Source: Rhodovulum sp. PH10 (GTDB lineage Bacteria > Pseudomonadota > Alphaproteobacteria > Rhizobiales > Xanthobacteraceae). Taken from it: a DNA stretch of 57,267 nucleotides. Numbering within the stretch: position 1 is the stretch's first letter; each line of letters opens with the position of its first letter. The stretch lies in assembly GCF_000293785.1 (NCBI RefSeq), contig NZ_AKZI01000058.1:1-57267 (forward strand), given 5' to 3'. The notes under the pieces were generated by a model that was not told where the DNA came from, did not search any database, and was given only the letters and a program-made list of their open reading frames with translations. A program made the position numbers and the translations under genes. Shown piece after piece: positions 53,879 to 57,267 of the stretch.

Positions 53879-54151
53879 TCAGTCGAGCGAGTTCAGCCAG
53901 GAATCGACCTGCCGATCGGCCTCCTCCTTGGTGACGCCGTAGCGCTCCTGGATACGCCCGACCAGCTCCTGGCGGCGGCCGGCGGCGACCGTCAGATCGT
54001 CGTTGGTCAGCTTGCCCCACTGCTGCTGGGCTTTTCCGGAGAACTGCTTCCAGTTGCCGGAGATCTGGTCCCAGTTGAGGGCGAGCGACGGACCGGTGGA
54101 CAGCGCCAGAAGCGGCGCGGCCACCGCGAGAAGAAGCAACGTTTTCCGCAT
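53879..54151 (-). CDS. CsbD-family protein with signal peptide
   Basis: The 90-residue protein starts with a clear export signal (MRKTLLLLAVAAPLLALSTG, cleavage near SLA-LNWD). A CsbD-like domain follows: WDQISGNWKQFSGKAQQQWG, then LTNDDLTVAAGRRQELVGRI, then QERYGVTKEEADRQVDSW. CsbD proteins are small stress-associated helical proteins of unknown mechanism, usually cytoplasmic; an exported version is less common. Single gene, divergent from the helicase. Confidence 0.88.
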   Translation of the reverse strand: MRKTLLLLAVAAPLLALSTGPSLALNWDQISGNWKQFSGKAQQQWGKLTNDDLTVAAGRRQELVGRIQERYGVTKEEADRQVDSWLNSLD

Positions 54152-54493
54152 CTGAAAATTCCCTTGTTGTGGGTACGACCGTAATGGTCGGGCAACGCAC
54201 CTGGCGCGAGCACGGTTCCATCGGCTGCCACCGCGAGTTCCCCGGCGGTGTCCGAGGCGGCCACCCGCGAAGGGGATCGTGATCCGCCACGGCGCGTGCG
54301 GCCCTCCCCAGCGGCGGCCCACGGTGCCATCTTTAGGACGAACGATTCGCCGAGACCGGTTTTTTGCCGGCCGTCCGGAGCGTCCGACCCGGCGGGTCCG
54401 CCCCGCCCGGCGGCCCGGGTGGCCCTGCCGGCCGGCGAGAACCAACGGGCCCGCAACGGGCCGGCCGGCGCCTGCCGGCGAACCGGAACCAGA
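54152..54493. other. Divergent intergenic region, no gene recognised
   Basis: 342 bp between the leftward CsbD-like gene and the rightward helicase. The frame of the helicase stays open upstream, but that extension is Pro/Arg/Ala-rich and unlike homologues, so it is treated as noncoding. An AT-richer patch (GAAAATTCCCTTGTTG at 54154-54169) adjoins the CsbD-like start. No clear promoter boxes or dyads were found. Confidence 0.4.
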
Positions 54494-57175
54494 ATGGCCG
54501 AACCGCACAAGAATCGCTTCGAGCCCGCTCCGCCCGCCCCGCGGCCGGGCGGCATCGCGGCCCGCGCGAGCGGCGCCACCCGCGCGCCCTATCTCGAAGG
54601 TCTCAATCCCGAGCAGCGCGAGGCGGTCGAGACGCTGGACGGCGCCGTGCTGGTGCTGGCCGGCGCCGGCACCGGAAAGACCCGCGTGCTCACCACCCGC
54701 ATCGCCCACATTCTCCGGCTCGGCCGGGCGCGGGCGGGCGAGATCCTCGCCGTCACCTTCACCAACAAGGCCGCGCGCGAGATGAAGACGCGCATCGGCG
54801 GCATGGTCGGCGAGGTGGTGGAGGGCATGCCGTGGCTCGGCACCTTCCACTCGATCGGCGCAAAGATTTTGCGGCGGCACGCCGAGCTGGTCGGGCTGAA
54901 GCCCGACTTCACCATTCTCGACGTCGACGACCAGATCAGGCTGTTGAAGCAGCTTCTGGCAGCCGAGAACATCGACGAGAAGCGCTGGCCCGCCCGCGTG
55001 CTCGCCACCCAGATCGACCACTGGAAGAACCGCGGCCTGTCGCCCGACCAGGTGTCGGCCGGCGAGGCCGGCGCCTTCGCCAACGGCCGCGGCAAGGATT
55101 TTTACACGGCCTATCAGGCGCGGCTGAAGACGCTGAACGCCGCCGACTTCGGCGACCTTCTGCTCGAGACGATCCGGCTGTTCCGCGAGCACCCCGAGGT
55201 GTTGGCGCAGTACCAGAACCGCTTCAAGTTCATCCTGGTCGACGAGTATCAGGACACCAATGTCGCGCAGTATCTCTGGCTGCGGCTGCTGGGACAGCGT
55301 CCACGGGACACGACCGGGGGGGGCGGCCTCGTCCTTCGAGACGCGGCGCTCCGCGCCGCTCCTCAGGATGAGGCCGGAAGCATGCCGGTGCCAGGCCCTC
55401 GTCCTGAGGAGCCCGGGCGCAGCCCGGGCGTCTCGAAGGACGTGGCCACGAAAAACGCTGCGCCGCAGAAAAACATCTGCTGCGTCGGCGACGACGACCA
55501 GTCGATCTATGGCTGGCGCGGTGCCGAGGTCGACAACATCCTGCGCTTCGACCACGATTTCCCCGGCGCCAAGGTGATCCGCCTCGAGCGCAACTACCGC
55601 TCCACCGCGCACATTCTCGCCGCCGCCTCGCACCTGATCGCCCACAACGAGGGACGGCTCGGAAAAACGCTGCGCTCGGAGGGCGAGGCCGGCGAGAAGG
55701 TGGTGGTCTCCTCCGCCTGGGACTCCGAGGAGGAGGCCCGCGCGATCGGCGAGGAGATCGAGCGCCTGCAGCGCCAGGGCCACCGGCTGAACGAGATCGC
55801 CATCCTGGTGCGCGCCTCGTTCCAGATGCGCGAGATCGAGGACCGCTTCGTCACGCTCGGCCTGCCGTATCGGGTGATCGGCGGCCCGCGCTTCTACGAG
55901 CGCGCCGAAATCCGCGACGCGATGGCCTATCTGCGCCTCGTCAACCAGCCGGCCGACGATCTCGCCTTCGAGCGCATCGTCAACGTGCCGAAGCGCGGGC
56001 TGGGCGACGCCGCGCTGCAGTGTTTGCACGATTTCGCCCGGGCGCAGGGCGTGCCGCTGCTCGAGGCGGCGCACCGGATCGTCGCCACGGAGACCTTGAA
56101 GCCAAAACCGCGCGGGGCGCTGCGCGACCTCGCCGCCGCCTTCGATCGCTGGCGCGAGCAGCGCGACGTGCTGCCGCACACGGAGCTCGCCGAGATCGTC
56201 CTCGACGAGTCCGGCTACACCGAGATGTGGCAGAAGGACCGCTCCGCCGACGCCGCCGGCCGGCTCGAGAATTTGAAGGAGCTGGTCCGCTCGATGGAGG
56301 AGTTCGAGAACCTCCAAGGCTTCCTCGAGCACGTCGCCCTGGTGATGGACACCGATCGCGGCGAGGAGCAGGACGCCGCCTCCATCATGACGCTGCACGC
56401 CGCCAAGGGGCTCGAGTTCGACACCGTGTTTCTGCCCGGCTGGGAGGAGGGCTTGCTGCCGCACCAGCGCTCGCTCGACGAGAACGGCCGTGCCGGGCTC
56501 GAGGAGGAGCGCCGCCTCGCCCATGTCGGCCTGACGCGAGCGCGCAAGAACGCCCGCATCTCGTTCGTCTCCAATCGGCGCATCCACGGCTCGTGGACGT
56601 CCAGCCTACCGTCGCGCTTCCTCGACGAGCTACCCGAGGAGGACGTCGAGGTGCTCGAAGGGCAGGGCGCGTTCGCTGGCTATGGCGGCTATTCCAACGC
56701 CTACGGGTCGCGCTTCGACACCACCGCCGCGTTCGGCTCCGGCTACACGACGCCCGGCTGGCGCCGCGCCCAGCAGGGCCGCGGTGCCGGCGCAGGCGCT
56801 GGCGCCGCACGCGACGATTTTCCGCAGGAGTATTTCAATCAGGATCCGGCCGGTCGCTTCGAGAATGGGTCCGGTTCCGGCACGGCATCCTCTCCGACGA
56901 CCCGCGGGAGAGACGCGACCGGCCCCCAAAACCCCGGCGCCGGCCGCAACGGCTTCGGCGGGGCTGCGAGCCCGCGGCGGGCGCCGCTCACCATCGAGGG
57001 CGAGCTGGTCGCCCGCTCGTCCGGCGCGCCCTCGGCCTTTTCGCGTGGCGACCGCGTGTTTCACCAAAAATTCGGCAACGGCACGGTGCGCGCGGTGGAC
57101 GGCAACAAGCTGACCATCCAGTTCGACCGCGCCGGCGAGAAGCGGGTGGTGGACAGTTTTCTGACCAAGGTCTGA
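54494..57175 (+). CDS. uvrD: UvrD/PcrA-family DNA helicase with an in-frame repeat-encoded insertion
   Basis: SF1A 3'-5' helicase of 893 residues for nucleotide-excision and mismatch repair and replication-fork upkeep. Motifs in order: Q motif LNPEQREAV, I AGAGTGKT (about 57-64), Ia AVTFTNKAAREM, II DEYQDTN (about 250), III VGDDDQSIYGWRGA (about 331), IV IRLERNYRS, V TLHAAKGLEFDTVFLPG and VI VGLTRARKNARISF. Between motifs II and III about 50 extra residues are inserted, of which residues 280-316 come from a 111-bp palindromic repeat. After a Gly/Ala/Asn-rich linker (about 735-830) the C-terminal Tudor-like domain (VFHQKFGNGTVRAVDGNKLT) is present, so the gene looks functional. The start MAEPHKNRFEP is preceded by a long open but non-homologous extension. 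Confidence 0.95.
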   Translation: MAEPHKNRFEPAPPAPRPGGIAARASGATRAPYLEGLNPEQREAVETLDGAVLVLAGAGTGKTRVLTTRIAHILRLGRARAGEILAVTFTNKAAREMKTRIGGMVGEVVEGMPWLGTFHSIGAKILRRHAELVGLKPDFTILDVDDQIRLLKQLLAAENIDEKRWPARVLATQIDHWKNRGLSPDQVSAGEAGAFANGRGKDFYTAYQARLKTLNAADFGDLLLETIRLFREHPEVLAQYQNRFKFILVDEYQDTNVAQYLWLRLLGQRPRDTTGGGGLVLRDAALRAAPQDEAGSMPVPGPRPEEPGRSPGVSKDVATKNAAPQKNICCVGDDDQSIYGWRGAEVDNILRFDHDFPGAKVIRLERNYRSTAHILAAASHLIAHNEGRLGKTLRSEGEAGEKVVVSSAWDSEEEARAIGEEIERLQRQGHRLNEIAILVRASFQMREIEDRFVTLGLPYRVIGGPRFYERAEIRDAMAYLRLVNQPADDLAFERIVNVPKRGLGDAALQCLHDFARAQGVPLLEAAHRIVATETLKPKPRGALRDLAAAFDRWREQRDVLPHTELAEIVLDESGYTEMWQKDRSADAAGRLENLKELVRSMEEFENLQGFLEHVALVMDTDRGEEQDAASIMTLHAAKGLEFDTVFLPGWEEGLLPHQRSLDENGRAGLEEERRLAHVGLTRARKNARISFVSNRRIHGSWTSSLPSRFLDELPEEDVEVLEGQGAFAGYGGYSNAYGSRFDTTAAFGSGYTTPGWRRAQQGRGAGAGAGAARDDFPQEYFNQDPAGRFENGSGSGTASSPTTRGRDATGPQNPGAGRNGFGGAASPRRAPLTIEGELVARSSGAPSAFSRGDRVFHQKFGNGTVRAVDGNKLTIQFDRAGEKRVVDSFLTKV
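55331..55441. repeat. Double-hairpin repeat inside the helicase gene
   Basis: Perfect 14-bp outer arms GTCCTTCGAGACGC (55331-55344) and GCGTCTCGAAGGAC (55428-55441) enclose GCGGCGC-TCC-GCGCCGC (55343-55359) and GCCCGGGC-GCA-GCCCGGGC (55411-55429), with CTCCTCAGGATGAGG facing CCTCGTCCTGAGGAG. The length, 111 bp, is an exact multiple of three and the helicase frame runs through it, encoding 37 residues. It shares the TCGAGAC / TCCTCA internal-loop design with the copy at 23668-23772. Confidence 0.85.
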
Positions 57176-57223
57176 CGGACCGCCGATGCGGTTCCTGTTT
57201 CTGGCCGAATGGTTCGCATTCTT

Positions 57224-57267
57224 ACCCTCTCCCGTGGGGAGAGGGTCGGCGAGCGCAGCTCGCCGGG
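57224..57267. repeat. Hairpin-pair repeat, cut by the window edge
   Basis: ACCCTCTCCC-GTG-GGGAGAGGGT (57224-57246, perfect 10-bp arms) is directly followed by CGGCGAGC-GCA-GCTCGCCG (57247-57265). It lies 48 bp after the helicase stop and could serve as its transcription end. The TACCCTCTCCC...GGGAGAGGGTCGGCGAGC pattern is another familiar alphaproteobacterial intergenic repeat. The right end is outside the window. Confidence 0.7.

Noticed and set aside
53879-56587. A long minus-strand frame across uvrD running into the CsbD-like gene
   Set aside because: Only its last 90 codons are convincing (signal peptide and CsbD domain). The rest is antisense to conserved helicase motifs.

Overview
This 57 kb window is very GC-rich (about 70% by eye) and almost fully coding. 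It looks like chromosome from an alphaproteobacterium, most likely Hyphomicrobiales (Rhodopseudomonas/Bradyrhizobium/Rhodoplanes-like). Supporting signs are the aa3 oxidase order ctaC-ctaD-ctaB-coxF-ctaG-ctaE-DUF983-surf1, an IalB-family protein, the hupUV-hupSLCDFGHIJ-hypABCDE-hupRT order, and several palindromic intergenic repeat types of the kind common in that group. I saw no tRNA, rRNA, CRISPR array, phage or transposase gene.

Layout. 1-6.6 kb: trehalose-6-phosphate phosphatase, an MFS transporter coupled to a small Pro-rich protein, a divergent IclR-type regulator, a secreted MltB-like lytic transglycosylase and an IalB-like periplasmic protein. 6.8-13.7 kb: cytochrome c oxidase operon with heme O synthase and Cu/heme assembly factors. 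13.8-16.3 kb: YeiH-type exporter, LysR regulator and a cytochrome c'-like protein. 16.7-17.6 kb: two small genes of unknown function. 17.8-34.2 kb: a hydrogen-oxidation island. 34.7-47.2 kb: an exopolysaccharide locus with four GT4 glycosyltransferases, a Wzc-like co-polymerase/kinase, a Wzy-like polymerase, a MurJ-like flippase, a deacetylase and one oppositely oriented secreted glycoside hydrolase. 47.7-57.2 kb: SDR oxidoreductase, aminopeptidase P, two small orphan genes, PrmA, L,D-transpeptidase, CsbD-like protein and a UvrD/PcrA helicase.

How the hydrogen island works. HupUV (cytoplasmic sensor hydrogenase, large subunit without a cleavable tail), HupT (histidine kinase) and HupR (NtrC-type activator with Asp54 and an intact GAFTGA loop) form a complete H2-sensing relay. 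Its target is visible: a textbook sigma-54 -24/-12 promoter with upstream inverted repeats in front of hupS. HupS carries the Tat signal and all six cysteines of the oxygen-tolerant [4Fe-3S] proximal cluster, so the enzyme is predicted to be a group 1d, O2-tolerant uptake hydrogenase that feeds electrons through HupC into the quinone pool. HupDFGHIJ and HypABCDE mature it. hypF and hupK are missing from the expected places.

The most unusual item is a 111-bp double-hairpin repeat lying in frame inside the UvrD/PcrA helicase gene, where it appears to encode a 37-residue insertion between helicase motifs II and III. A sibling copy lies between hupL and hupC, and the two share a conserved internal-loop architecture while their stems differ. 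Functional names for genes rest on motifs and gene order read by eye, not on database searches.
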